Positions 37,289 to 47,230 of a DNA stretch of 64,000 bases are shown one piece after another. The first letter of the stretch is position 1. The number at the start of each line of letters is the position of its first letter. The notes below the pieces were generated by a model. That model was not told the DNA's origin, did not search any database, and saw nothing but the letters and a program-made list of their open reading frames with translations. The translations under genes were made by a program, and so were the position numbers. This DNA comes from Clostridium sp. CAG:440 (GTDB lineage: Bacteria > Bacillota > Clostridia > TANB77 > CAG-508): the NCBI GenBank assembly GCA_000437215.1, contig FR898651.1:10194-74193 (forward strand), in the 5' to 3' direction.

Positions 37289-39697
37289 ATGGCAAAAAAA
37301 AGAAAATATACAAAAAGCAATTCAAGAGGAAACACAAGAAAATCAAAACGTATGTCAAATATAGATTTAACAATATGTATATTAATAGTTCTTAGTATTT
37401 TGCTAGGATTTTTAATATATACAAATTCAGGAGTAATAGGAGTTAAATTAAATGAAATTTTAGGTGGAATGATGGGGGTAACTAGACTTTTATTACCAAT
37501 AGGAATATTAGGCGTTGCAATAAAACTTGCATGTACAGATAATGAATATGTAAGCTCAAAACTAATAAAATTTTGTGTTTTATTAATTAGTATATCTGTA
37601 ATAATGTGTGTTATACAAATATCAAGTGGAGAACTAATTCCAAGTAAAGAAATATCTGAATCTTTAAAAGATGCATATTATAATGGATCACAAGGAAAAG
37701 GTGGAGGAGCATTAGGAGCACTACTTGCAATTCCAATGGCAAAATTAATAGGAAATATAGGAACAATAATTGTATGTATGGGAATTGCAATTATTTTAGC
37801 TGCTACAACATTTGGGGTAAATGTATCTGAACTTATAAATATGATTGTAGAAAAACATCAAGAAAAGCAAGAAAATAAAAAAGAAGAAAAATTACATGAA
37901 AAAGAATCTAGAATGCAAGAAAGAGAAAATAGAGAACTAGAAAGAGCAAAAGCAAAACAAGAGGCAAGATTAAAAAAACAAAAACAAGAAAATAATCCAG
38001 ACGAACAAATACAAATTAATTTTGGTGGGCATATTATAGAAGAGGAAAGTCCAAAAAAACTAAAGAAATTTAAACATGACAAAGACGACTTAATCCCACT
38101 AGGAATGGAAAAAACAAAAAAAACAGAACCAGATGTAATAGAAAATAACTTATTTAAACAAGAGGAAGAACAAAAACAAGATAAAACAAAAGAAGTATTA
38201 CAATTAGAACATACAATAACTGTAGAAGACGAAAATTATGAATATCCTCCAGTAGAATTACTAAGTAAAGGAAGTCAAAAAGGAATAAAGGGAGGAGCAA
38301 AAGCACTAACAGATACAGCAACAAAGTTACAAAAAACATTATATAGTTTTGGGGTATCTGCAAAAGTAGAAAATGTTTCTGTAGGGCCAGCAATTACTAG
38401 ATATGAATTAAAACCGGCAGAAGGAGTTAGAGTAAGTAAAATTGCAAATCTTGCAGATGATATTGCATTAAATTTAGCTGCAGAAACAATAAGAATAGAA
38501 GCACCAATTCCTGGAAAGCAAGCAGTAGGAATAGAAGTGCCAAATAAAGAAAAACAAGCAGTGCATTTAAGAGAAGTACTAGAAAGTGAAGAATTTGAAA
38601 ATAGTGAATCAAAATTAACAATTGCACTTGGAAAAGATGTAGCTGGAAATACACAGTTAGCAGATATAGCAAAAATGCCACACGTATTAATTGCAGGATC
38701 TACTGGTTCAGGGAAGAGTGTATGTATAAATACAATAATAACAAGTATTATATATAAGGCAAAACCAAGTGAAGTTAAACTTGTAATGGTAGATCCAAAG
38801 GTTGTAGAACTTTCTGTATATAATGGAATACCACATCTTTTAATACCAGTTGTAACAGATCCTAAAAAAGCTGCGGGAGCTCTTGCATGGGCTGTACAAG
38901 AAATGGACAATAGATATAATCTATTTGCTAAAAAAGGCGTTAGAGATTTAAAAGGGTACAATAAGGCTGTAAAAAAAGATGAAGGTGTTGGAATGTTACC
39001 ACAAATAGTAATTATAGTAGATGAACTTGCAGATTTAATGATGGTAGCAGCAAAAGATGTAGAAGAGTCAATATGCCGTTTAGCTCAAAAAGCAAGGGCT
39101 GCTGGAATGCATTTGGTAATTGCAACTCAAAGACCTTCTGTAGATGTTATTACAGGACTTATTAAAGCAAATGTGCCTTCAAGAATTGCGTTTGCTGTAT
39201 CATCACAAGTAGATTCAAGAACAATATTAGATAGTGTTGGGGCAGAAAAATTGCTTGGAAAAGGAGATATGCTATATTTCCCAGCAGGAGCACCAAAGCC
39301 TGCAAGAGTGCAAGGAGCCTTTGTATCTGATGAGGAAGTTGAAAAAATAGTAGACTTTATAAAACAAAATGGAACAGCTACATATAGTGAAGATATTTTA
39401 GAAACAATAGAAAATAGTAATAAAACAGATAAAGAAATAGCAATGGAAAAAGATGAAGATGATGATACAGATCCATTTTTAATGGATGCAATAGAAACTG
39501 TTGTAGAAACTGGACAAGCATCAACTTCATTTATACAAAGAAAATTTAAAGTAGGTTATGCAAGGGCAGGAAGAATAATAGACCAAATGGAAGAAAGAGG
39601 AGTAATTTCAGGTTACCAAGGAAGCAAACCAAGAGAAGTATTAATGACATTAGAAAAATTAAATGAATTAAAGATGTCTACACAAACAGAAAAATAA
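37289..39697 (+). CDS. ftsK: DNA translocase FtsK/SpoIIIE
   Basis: 802 aa, normal for Gram-positive members. About four membrane helices (about 25-185) are followed by a charged Glu/Lys/Gln-rich linker (about 190-310), then the motor: Walker A AGSTGSGKSVCINTII, Walker B IVIIVDELADLMMVA, the VIATQRPSVDVITGLIKANV motif and SRTILDSVGAEKLLG. The C-terminal gamma winged helix has ASTSFIQRKFKVGYARAGRI, which reads KOPS/SRS sites. It pumps chromosome ends through the closing septum. Confidence 0.96.
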   Translation: MAKKRKYTKSNSRGNTRKSKRMSNIDLTICILIVLSILLGFLIYTNSGVIGVKLNEILGGMMGVTRLLLPIGILGVAIKLACTDNEYVSSKLIKFCVLLISISVIMCVIQISSGELIPSKEISESLKDAYYNGSQGKGGGALGALLAIPMAKLIGNIGTIIVCMGIAIILAATTFGVNVSELINMIVEKHQEKQENKKEEKLHEKESRMQERENRELERAKAKQEARLKKQKQENNPDEQIQINFGGHIIEEESPKKLKKFKHDKDDLIPLGMEKTKKTEPDVIENNLFKQEEEQKQDKTKEVLQLEHTITVEDENYEYPPVELLSKGSQKGIKGGAKALTDTATKLQKTLYSFGVSAKVENVSVGPAITRYELKPAEGVRVSKIANLADDIALNLAAETIRIEAPIPGKQAVGIEVPNKEKQAVHLREVLESEEFENSESKLTIALGKDVAGNTQLADIAKMPHVLIAGSTGSGKSVCINTIITSIIYKAKPSEVKLVMVDPKVVELSVYNGIPHLLIPVVTDPKKAAGALAWAVQEMDNRYNLFAKKGVRDLKGYNKAVKKDEGVGMLPQIVIIVDELADLMMVAAKDVEESICRLAQKARAAGMHLVIATQRPSVDVITGLIKANVPSRIAFAVSSQVDSRTILDSVGAEKLLGKGDMLYFPAGAPKPARVQGAFVSDEEVEKIVDFIKQNGTATYSEDILETIENSNKTDKEIAMEKDEDDDTDPFLMDAIETVVETGQASTSFIQRKFKVGYARAGRIIDQMEERGVISGYQGSKPREVLMTLEKLNELKMSTQTEK

Positions 39698-39718
39698 AAA
39701 TAAGAAAGGAGAATTATT

Positions 39719-41302
39719 TTGCCAAAGAAAAAAGAAAACTTTTTAGAAAAAATAGTAAAAAAAGACTATAATAATGAATTAGAAAAAGTTTTGGAAAAAA
39801 AATATTTTGAAGAAAATGCAAAAAACATTCTCCTAAATATTATATATAAATTAGAGGCATCATATAAAGACTATGAAACTGTAAAGAAAAATGTAATGCC
39901 AAAAGAAGAATATATAACAAATTTTATAGAGTCAATAAAAAATAATTGTGATACACTAAAAATTGTTAAAATGAATTCAAGTGAAAAAGAAATATTGGGA
40001 AATAAGACATTTTTAATAGATAAAAGAAATAAAACTATTATAGTTTATCCAATAGAAAGAAAAGTTTTATATGCTATATCAAAAATAAGTAAAAAAGACA
40101 AAATAATAAAAGACAAATATGTTATAATTGATAAAACAATATCAGATTTAATAAATGTTGGAAATAATATAGATACAGTAGAGGTAATAAGGGATTTTAA
40201 TGGTTTTTCTTGGACAACAGTTACAAAAGAAATTGAAAGTATACCACATAATTTAATATATCAAAATTTAAAAATATTATTAGGATATGAATTTTTAAAG
40301 AATTGGATTTTAAACAAAGAATTTATTATAGATTATTTTGAACTTGCAAATAACAAATTAGAAGAGCTTTATGGTAGAAAAAATGCAAAAAACATAATAG
40401 ATTATATAATTTGTTTATCAGTTCTTTTAGAATTAAAATTTGATAAAATAGAAGGAAGAAAACTAAAACAGCAAAAAGAAGATATAGAAAAAAAGATAAA
40501 GCAAATAGAAAATAAAGAAGAATTTATAAAAGAAAAAACAAGAGAAAAAAGAAAACTAAATAAACAAATAAAACAAATTGATGAGATTATAAATGATAAA
40601 AAACTATTACAAAAAGAATATATTGAACGCAATGAGTTATTGCCTTTAAATAAAAAAATATTTAGTATGAGAATTTTATCAAATATAATGAAAGAAGAAA
40701 GACAAAACTTAATTGTTAAGTTAGAACAAATAAATGACATATTAAATCCGCAAAAATTTATACAATATAAAGAAGATTTAGAAAATAAATATAATTACTT
40801 AAAAATTGTAGGAACTAAAGATATTAATCAAGAAATAAATAATGAATTACTAAAATTGCAAAAAAGTTTTTTAGATTGTTTAGAAATAAAAATAGATAAA
40901 TCAAAAGAAAAAAACGAAATTGTTAATTTATTATATCAATTTAGATATTATTTAATGATACCTATTGATGAAAATGATAAAATTTTAGAATCAAAAGATT
41001 TAAAAAATAGACTAAAAAAGGTTTCAAAAAAATTAGTACAAAAATCAATAGAGCAAAAAGTAATTTTTAATTTTTCAAAAAATGAGGATTTAAATTATGA
41101 TATAATAAAAAATGTATTTGAAACTAGAATAATAAGTTTAGAAGATTTATATATAAAAATAGTAAAAGAAAATAAAAAATATTATATTCAATTATTTGAT
41201 GAAAATATTTTTGAAGAAAAAGTAGAAATTGGAAATATTGAAGAAATTAATTTAAATGATATAAATGTAAAATTAAATAAAAGTACAAAAGTATTTATAT
41301 AA
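39719..41302 (+). CDS. Coiled-coil protein of unknown function
   Basis: 527 aa, TTG start with AAGGAG upstream. Very rich in Lys, Glu, Ile and Asn. A central coiled coil lies at about 240-330. No signal peptide, membrane helix or enzyme motif is visible. The middle contains an IVYPIERKVLYAISKIS stretch and RDFNGFSWTTVTKEIESIPH, which might be a folded domain. It uses a CGC Arg codon at 40628. It lies between ftsK and the beta-CASP nuclease, all in one direction. I do not recognise a family. Confidence 0.65.
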   Translation: MPKKKENFLEKIVKKDYNNELEKVLEKKYFEENAKNILLNIIYKLEASYKDYETVKKNVMPKEEYITNFIESIKNNCDTLKIVKMNSSEKEILGNKTFLIDKRNKTIIVYPIERKVLYAISKISKKDKIIKDKYVIIDKTISDLINVGNNIDTVEVIRDFNGFSWTTVTKEIESIPHNLIYQNLKILLGYEFLKNWILNKEFIIDYFELANNKLEELYGRKNAKNIIDYIICLSVLLELKFDKIEGRKLKQQKEDIEKKIKQIENKEEFIKEKTREKRKLNKQIKQIDEIINDKKLLQKEYIERNELLPLNKKIFSMRILSNIMKEERQNLIVKLEQINDILNPQKFIQYKEDLENKYNYLKIVGTKDINQEINNELLKLQKSFLDCLEIKIDKSKEKNEIVNLLYQFRYYLMIPIDENDKILESKDLKNRLKKVSKKLVQKSIEQKVIFNFSKNEDLNYDIIKNVFETRIISLEDLYIKIVKENKKYYIQLFDENIFEEKVEIGNIEEINLNDINVKLNKSTKVFI

Positions 41303-41358
41303 AAGGTTTATAGGTAAAGCCTTAAAAATCTAAATAAAATTAATAAGGTAGGTTATTT

Positions 41359-43002
41359 ATGAAAATTACTTTTTTAGGAGCAACAAGAACAGTTACAGGT
41401 TCAAATTTCTTAGTAGAAGCAGTTGGAAAAAAATTTTTAGTAGATTGTGGTATGTGGCAAGGTAAAAAGGAAATGGAAGAAGAAAATTTTAACGAATTTG
41501 ATTTTGATCCAAAACAAATAGATTTTATGCTATTAACACATGCACATATTGACCATTCTGGAAGAATACCAAAATTATATAATGAAGGTTTTAGAAATAA
41601 AATATATGCACATAAAGCTACATGTGACTTATGTAGTTTAATGCTTCCTGATAGTGGACATATACAAGAAATGGAAAGCGAATGGAAAAACAGAAAAAGA
41701 AAAAGAAGAGGAGAACCAGAAAGACCACCACTTTATACTGCAGAGGAAGCTGCAAGATGTTTAGAAATATTTGAAGCAGTAAATTATGACGAAATTATAG
41801 AAATAGATGAAAATATACATGTAAGATTTAATGATGCAGGACATATGTTAGGGTCTAGTATAATAGAATTATGGGTAAAAGAGGATGGAAAAGAAGTAAA
41901 AACTGTATTTACAGGAGATTTAGGAAATAATGATATTCCACTTTTAGATTCACCAACAATGATTGAAGATGCAGATTATTTAGTTATGGAATCAACATAT
42001 GGTAGCAGATTACATGTAAGAAATGATGAAAAAGCAAAAATATTCTTAGACGTTGTATCTGAAACACTAGATAAACAAGGAACAGTAGTAATACCATCAT
42101 TTGCAGTTGGAAGAACACAAGAAATATTATATGAGCTAAACAAAATAAAAGAAAATACAGATGATGAAGACTTTGAAAGAAAATATAAGACATTAATGAA
42201 AGCTCCTGTATATGTAGACAGTCCACTTGCAATATCTGCAACAGAGGTATTTAGAGAAAATATGGATTTGTTTGAGGAAGATGTACAAAAAGAAATTATG
42301 AGTGGTGACAATCCACTAGAATTTCCTGGACTTAAATTTACAATGACAACAGATGAATCTAAAGCATTAAATGAAGATCCAACACCAAGTATTATAATAT
42401 CTGCAAGCGGTATGTGTGAAGTTGGAAGAATAAAACATCATTTAAAACATAATTTATGGAATCCAAACAGTACAATACTTTTTGTTGGATACCAAGCACC
42501 AGGAACATTAGGCTATAGCATAGTAAATGGAGCCAAAACAGTAAAAATATTTGGTGAAGAAATAGCTGTAAATGCTAGAATTGAATATATTGAAGGTTAT
42601 TCAGGACATGCAGACCAAGAATGGTTAATGAATTTTATATATTCTTTTATAACAAAACCAAAACATATCTTTTTAGTACATGGTGAAGAAGAATCACAAG
42701 ATGTATTAGAAAAGAAAATAATAGATGAGACAGGAATTAGTGTTACAACACCAGAATATGGAGAAACATATGAATTAAATGACCAAATTACAATGACAAA
42801 TAAAATAGAAAGAAAAATTCCAGTAACATTAAAAACAGAAGTAATTAGTAGGTTAGAAAAAGTAAAAGAAGAATTAAAAGACATGGATATAGCAGTTAAA
42901 GAAGATATGCAAAATCCAGACTTAAGGGATGAAGATGTGTTTAGAATTAATGAAAAAATTAAAGAATTAGAAAAACAAATTCTAAAGGTTGTTGAAGGGT
43001 AG
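41359..43002 (+). CDS. Metallo-beta-lactamase/beta-CASP family RNase-like protein
   Basis: 547 aa. MBL metal motif LLTHAHIDHSGRIP (HxHxDH), further His in DAGHMLGSS and an Asp in FTGDLG, then the beta-CASP part with IPSFAVGRTQEILYEL, ISASGMCEVGRIKHHLKHN and YSGHADQEWL. The closing LVHGEE is typical of the zinc-dependent RNA-metabolising group (CPSF-73-like). It should be an endo/exoribonuclease in the cytoplasm. C-terminal helical extension of about 60 residues. Confidence 0.9.
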   Translation: MKITFLGATRTVTGSNFLVEAVGKKFLVDCGMWQGKKEMEEENFNEFDFDPKQIDFMLLTHAHIDHSGRIPKLYNEGFRNKIYAHKATCDLCSLMLPDSGHIQEMESEWKNRKRKRRGEPERPPLYTAEEAARCLEIFEAVNYDEIIEIDENIHVRFNDAGHMLGSSIIELWVKEDGKEVKTVFTGDLGNNDIPLLDSPTMIEDADYLVMESTYGSRLHVRNDEKAKIFLDVVSETLDKQGTVVIPSFAVGRTQEILYELNKIKENTDDEDFERKYKTLMKAPVYVDSPLAISATEVFRENMDLFEEDVQKEIMSGDNPLEFPGLKFTMTTDESKALNEDPTPSIIISASGMCEVGRIKHHLKHNLWNPNSTILFVGYQAPGTLGYSIVNGAKTVKIFGEEIAVNARIEYIEGYSGHADQEWLMNFIYSFITKPKHIFLVHGEEESQDVLEKKIIDETGISVTTPEYGETYELNDQITMTNKIERKIPVTLKTEVISRLEKVKEELKDMDIAVKEDMQNPDLRDEDVFRINEKIKELEKQILKVVEG

Positions 43003-43039
43003 AATAAATTTTAAAAGCAAGATTTGAAAGGAAATTGAA

Positions 43040-45004
43040 ATGGAAAACAAATATTTAAATGAAGCAATAATAGGCAACAAAAATATTTTAGCAACATATA
43101 CACAAAAAGGAGAGTTACAAAGGTTGTACTTTCCAAGTAAAGACAACAAGCAATATATAAATTTTTTTCATACAGGAGTAAGAGTAAATAAATCAGACTT
43201 AATATATTTACATGATGATATAAATAATAATTATAAACAATATTATGATACTGACACAAATATATTAAACACAGAAATAACAAATACGTATTTTAATTTA
43301 ATTACACTTCAAACAGACTATATACCATTAAAAGAAAATGTATTAATAAAAAAATATACTTTTTTAAATGAAGGAACAATAGATTTAAATATAGAATTTT
43401 ATATACATTCTGAATTATTGTCAGATAAAAATAACTTTGTTGGATGTAAAATAACAGACGGAGGAATGATACAATATGCACATGACTTTGCTGTATCTAC
43501 ATTTGCAAAAGATGCAAAATTATTAAGCCATCAAATAAATGGAAGCAAAGAAACAATAAAAAGATGTGAAATACAAGATAAAGATTATATAGGAATGTCA
43601 AAAGATTCAAGCATAAGCTATGATATTGGTCAAATTAAACCAAATGCAAAAAAAGAATTATATATATGTATACTAATAGATGAAAATAAAAATGTATCTG
43701 AAATGGAAGAAGAAATAGATAGAATAAAGAAACTGGATTTAAAAAAGGAATATTTAGATACAAAAAATTACTGGAGAAAATATGTAAAAAATCATAATGG
43801 GCTAGAACTAAAAGAAAGTGATAATAAATACGAAGAAAAAATTTATGAAATATATAAAAGAAGTATTTTGCTATTTCCATTACTTTCAAATCCAGAAACA
43901 GGGGGAATAATAGCTTCGCCAGAAATAGATGAAGATTTTACTAAATGTGGAAGATATGCATATTGTTGGCCAAGAGATGCAGTATTTATTGCAAATGCCT
44001 TAGACATTTTAAAAATGGAAAAAGATACTGAAAAATTTTATAAAGTATTTTGTAAAAAAACACAAAGTAAAAATGGAATGTGGGAGCAAAGATTTTTTAC
44101 AGATGGTAAGCTTGCACCATGTTGGGGCTATCAAGTAGACGAAACTGCAAGTGTAGTATATGGGGTATATAACCATTATGAATATACAAAGTCTGAAAAA
44201 TTTTTAAAATCTGTTCTTCCAATGTGCGAAAAAGCAGTAGATTTCTTAAAAAAATATGTTAAAGATTGGCTAGAAATTAATGTAACAGAAGATGATAAAA
44301 AAGATGTGGTTAAAGAAGAAATAGAAAACATGGTAAAGCAAAATGGACATAAATACCATGTAAGCTATGATTTATGGGAAATGTGCGAAGGAATACATTT
44401 ATATTCTTTAGCAAGTATATATTCTGCTTTTGATTCAATGTTAAAAATATATGAAGTACTTGGAAGTGATGTTTCAGGATTTGAAAATAACAGATTGAAA
44501 GAGGAAAAAATTTCTAAAAATAAAAAAGTATTAGAAAAATTGCTAGTAGAGATTAAAAAATATATAAATACAAATCTTTATGATGAAGAACAAAAATGTT
44601 ATGTAAGAAATACAGAAGATAAAGAAATGGATATAAGCCTTATTGGTACAGTAGTTCCATTTAATGTATTTAAGCCAAAAGAAAAGAAAATTCAAAATAC
44701 AATAGAAAGAATAAATATGTCTTTAAGAACATATACAGGAGGTTATAAAAGATTTGAAGGGGACCATTACATGGGAGGAGAACCATGGGTTATTGCAAAT
44801 CTTTGGATGACATTATATTATATAGAAACAGGAGAGAAGAAAAAGGCTAAAGAAACATTTGACTTTGTTTTAAAGACTGCTGGAAAACATTCTTTATTAG
44901 GAGAACAAATAGATAATAACACATTAAAACCAAACTGGGTAATTGGACTTGGTTGGTCACATGCCATGTTTATTCTTGTTTTAGAAAAATTGTATAAAAA
45001 ATAA
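43040..45004 (+). CDS. Glycoside hydrolase family 15 (glucoamylase-like)
   Basis: 654 aa. An N-terminal beta-sandwich (about 1-250) precedes an (alpha/alpha)6 barrel with YAYCWPRDAVFIANALDI, WGYQVDETASVVYGVYNHYE, SYDLWEMCEGIHLYSLASI and the late GGEPWVIANLW and GLGWSHAMF motifs; acidic residues in them (E of WEMCEG, E of GGEPW) are the likely catalytic pair. There is no signal peptide, so it probably acts on internal glucans. GH15 enzymes release glucose from alpha-glucans; some members cut trehalose. Confidence 0.87.
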   Translation: MENKYLNEAIIGNKNILATYTQKGELQRLYFPSKDNKQYINFFHTGVRVNKSDLIYLHDDINNNYKQYYDTDTNILNTEITNTYFNLITLQTDYIPLKENVLIKKYTFLNEGTIDLNIEFYIHSELLSDKNNFVGCKITDGGMIQYAHDFAVSTFAKDAKLLSHQINGSKETIKRCEIQDKDYIGMSKDSSISYDIGQIKPNAKKELYICILIDENKNVSEMEEEIDRIKKLDLKKEYLDTKNYWRKYVKNHNGLELKESDNKYEEKIYEIYKRSILLFPLLSNPETGGIIASPEIDEDFTKCGRYAYCWPRDAVFIANALDILKMEKDTEKFYKVFCKKTQSKNGMWEQRFFTDGKLAPCWGYQVDETASVVYGVYNHYEYTKSEKFLKSVLPMCEKAVDFLKKYVKDWLEINVTEDDKKDVVKEEIENMVKQNGHKYHVSYDLWEMCEGIHLYSLASIYSAFDSMLKIYEVLGSDVSGFENNRLKEEKISKNKKVLEKLLVEIKKYINTNLYDEEQKCYVRNTEDKEMDISLIGTVVPFNVFKPKEKKIQNTIERINMSLRTYTGGYKRFEGDHYMGGEPWVIANLWMTLYYIETGEKKKAKETFDFVLKTAGKHSLLGEQIDNNTLKPNWVIGLGWSHAMFILVLEKLYKK

Positions 45005-45037
45005 AAGACATTAATAAAAAATAAAGGAGCAATAATA

Positions 45038-46219
45038 GTGAAAAAAAATAAAATAATTAACATTTTTTTTGTAATTACAATTGTTGTTGTATTACTACAA
45101 GGTTTTACATTTGCAAGTAATAATACAAGTTCTAATAGTAGTAATAGTGCACAAAAATCTAATACATCAAACACAACAACTAAAACTAAAGCCAAATCAA
45201 GCAATGCAAATTTAAGTAATTTAGGAATGAATCCAAATGATTTTACAGGATTTTCAGAAAACAAAACATCATATGATGTAACAGTTCCAAATAATGTTAC
45301 TCAGGTAGAAATATATGCAACTAAAAAAGATAGCAAAGCAAGTTTAACAGGAACTGGAATAAAAAAATTACAAGAAGGTCAAAATACTGCAAATGTTATA
45401 GTAACTGCAGAAGATGGAACAACTAAAACATATACAATAAATATAAAAAGATTGTCTAAAAATGAAAAACAGGACACTACAGAAAATTTAGATGCTAAAT
45501 CTAGTAGTAACTCAAAAGATTTAGAACTTTCAAATTTAGAGATTGAAGGAGTAAATTTAGAGCCAAGCTTTGAGAGTTCAACATATAAATATGAAATTAG
45601 TATTAAAGGAGAACAATCAAATCTTGATATTAAAGCAAGTACAAACAATACTAGTGACAAGGTTGAAATAATAGGAAATGAAAATTTGCAAAATGGACAA
45701 AATATAATTACAATTTTAGTAACAAATTCAAAAAGTGATGAAGTAGCAACATATCAGATATATGTAAATAAAAATGTAATAGATTCAAATACGGTTGATA
45801 ATGAATTTGGAAAAACAGTAAAAGAACTTAAAATTAAATTATGGGTTTTTAGGGCTTTAGTTGTTATTGTGGTTTTAGGAATTATAATGTTATTGATTAT
45901 AAAACATAAGAAAAACAAGAAAGAATATGATGAAGAAGATGATAATACTGATAATAAATATGATAAAGATATTTTGCCAAAAAGTTTAAGAAATTTAGAT
46001 GAGGATTCTATAAAGAAAATGATAAAGGATTATAATGGAAATGAGTCACCTAAAGTTGGAGTAGATAATGTGGAAAACTCTAAAAAAGAGGGATTTAATG
46101 ATTATAATAATAACATTATAATACAGGAAAATTATAGCAAGATAAAAAATGATGATGAGCTTCAAAAGAAGGGTAAAAGAAGCGGTAATGGACGAAAAAA
46201 AGGAAAAAGGTTTAAATAA
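45038..46219 (+). CDS. Membrane-anchored surface protein with two cadherin-like beta-sandwich domains
   Basis: 393 aa, GTG start with AAAGGAG upstream. N-terminal signal-anchor (about 5-22), Ser/Asn/Thr-rich spacer, then two PF12733-like domains: LSNLGMNPNDFTGFSENKTS to TYTINIKRL, and LSNLEIEGVNLEPSFESSTY to ATYQIYVNK. A membrane helix at about 268-290 leads into a charged cytoplasmic tail rich in Asp, Lys and Asn, ending in a basic cluster. Related in layout to the protein at 11029. Function unknown; wall or glycan binding is a guess. Confidence 0.75.
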   Translation: MKKNKIINIFFVITIVVVLLQGFTFASNNTSSNSSNSAQKSNTSNTTTKTKAKSSNANLSNLGMNPNDFTGFSENKTSYDVTVPNNVTQVEIYATKKDSKASLTGTGIKKLQEGQNTANVIVTAEDGTTKTYTINIKRLSKNEKQDTTENLDAKSSSNSKDLELSNLEIEGVNLEPSFESSTYKYEISIKGEQSNLDIKASTNNTSDKVEIIGNENLQNGQNIITILVTNSKSDEVATYQIYVNKNVIDSNTVDNEFGKTVKELKIKLWVFRALVVIVVLGIIMLLIIKHKKNKKEYDEEDDNTDNKYDKDILPKSLRNLDEDSIKKMIKDYNGNESPKVGVDNVENSKKEGFNDYNNNIIIQENYSKIKNDDELQKKGKRSGNGRKKGKRFK

Positions 46220-46224
46220 AATGT

Positions 46225-46258
46225 AAAAGACTGAAATTTACTAAAATTTCAGTCTTTT
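46225..46258 (+). terminator. Rho-independent terminator
   Basis: AAAAGACTGAAATTT and AAATTTCAGTCTTTT form a perfect 15-bp stem with a 4-base loop, ending in Ts. Confidence 0.9.
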
Positions 46259-46261
46259 GTA

Positions 46262-46290
46262 TTGAAAATTTTTTGAATAAATTGTATAAT
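46262..46290 (+). promoter_or_regulatory. Promoter of tRNA-Thr
   Basis: TTGAAA (46262-46267), 17-base spacer, TATAAT (46285-46290), 13 bases before the mature tRNA. Confidence 0.65.
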
Positions 46291-46303
46291 TACAAATGCT
46301 AAT

Positions 46304-46379
46304 GCTCTTATAGCTCAGTTGGTAGAGCAACGGATTCGTAACCCGTAGGTCGGCAGTTCGATTCTGCCTAAGAGCTCCA
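46304..46379 (+). tRNA. tRNA-Thr (anticodon CGT)
   Basis: 76 bases with encoded CCA. The acceptor stem GCTCTTA/TAAGAGC is fully paired. The T arm is GGCAG TTCGATT CTGCC. The anticodon loop TTCGTAA (46335-46341) gives CGT, reading ACG. The anticodon stem ACGGA/CCCGT has one A-C mismatch next to the loop. It is the only tRNA in the window, so the window cannot say whether a tRNA-Arg(CCG) exists. An accessory island begins right after it. Confidence 0.95.
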
Positions 46380-46658
46380 TAATGCATTTTCGCCGAACTG
46401 CTTAAAAATATTGATATAAGTAAGTTTGAAGAAAATTCAAAAATGAGTATCAATCACATTTATATAAGTCGATTTAATCGGCTAATTTTTATACTTTTTT
46501 TACCAAAAAGTATAAAAATTAGCCTCAAATCATGTCAAAAACTATTGAAATTTCCGACTTTATCTGATATAATAAGCAAGTAAATTACTTACCTTGCAGA
46601 TAGCAAGTTTAGTATAGAACAACTGATAACAATAATTATTGTGACAGGAGGGACAGCT

Positions 46659-46862
46659 ATGAATGTTAATCTACCATATGAAATTGGTACAGTTTTGAAG
46701 ACAATGGAGTCTGGAAAAGTTCAATACGATAAAGTGCACCACTATATTGTAGGAAACAAAATTCAGGCTATATTGGAACTGTGCTACGAAACAGATCCGA
46801 GATTATCTACACCGATAGATATTGAGGGATTACAACAAAGATGGGAGGTTTTCAAAACTTAA
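46659..46862 (+). CDS. Small protein of unknown function, foreign-looking
   Basis: 67 aa from the ATG at 46659, chosen because AGGAGGG lies just upstream; a GTG 18 bases earlier is in frame. The sequence MNVNLPYEIGTVLKTMESGK suggests a soluble protein. GC content and codon use (CTG, CTA, CCG, GAG) are unlike the AT-rich neighbours, so it was probably acquired together with the next gene. Such small genes occur in mobile elements of gut Clostridia. No function assigned. Confidence 0.65.
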   Translation: MNVNLPYEIGTVLKTMESGKVQYDKVHHYIVGNKIQAILELCYETDPRLSTPIDIEGLQQRWEVFKT

Positions 46863-46904
46863 TGTCAAAAACTCAAAGCAGATTTGTTAAGGAGGTAAGA
46901 GAAT

Positions 46905-47138
46905 ATGGCAAAAATTAAGAATACTCCATATGGATGGGAATTTGACGTTTGGTGCAATGACTGTAAAAAGGTTATTACGGTTGAAGGACCAGAAGATTTA
47001 CGAAAAGAAACCATTCCTGGAGAAAAACATCCAATGTTTTGTCTTGTTTGTCCATCGTGTAAACGAGAGATTCGATTTGATGGAATTGTGGGACATACAT
47101 TAAGTCCTGAATTTATCAGCCAGGTACAAGACAAGTAA
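46905..47138 (+). CDS. Small zinc-ribbon protein, foreign-looking
   Basis: 77 aa. CNDC near residue 17 and CLVCPSC near residue 45 give Cys pairs for a zinc ribbon. GGAGG site before the ATG. Higher GC than the neighbours, with three CGA Arg codons in the last third. It forms a pair with the 67-aa gene and is followed by a strong terminator. Possibly a nucleic-acid-binding accessory protein of a mobile element; function unknown. Confidence 0.7.
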   Translation: MAKIKNTPYGWEFDVWCNDCKKVITVEGPEDLRKETIPGEKHPMFCLVCPSCKREIRFDGIVGHTLSPEFISQVQDK

Positions 47139-47154
47139 TAACCCGAATTTGTCT

Positions 47155-47203
47155 AAAAAAAGTAAGGGAAATCTTTTATACCAGGGATTCCCCTTACTTT
47201 TTT
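47155..47203 (+). terminator. Terminator after the two small foreign genes
   Basis: AAAAGTAAGGGAAATC pairs with GATTCCCCTTACTTTT, followed by Ts. Confidence 0.8.
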
Positions 47204-47230
47204 ATCAAAAATGGCAAAACAGATACATAT

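Noticed and set aside
46337..46339. Reading the tRNA as Arg (CGN) because the anticodon loop contains TCG
   Set aside because: In the seven-base loop TTCGTAA the anticodon is CGT, so it is tRNA-Thr for ACG.
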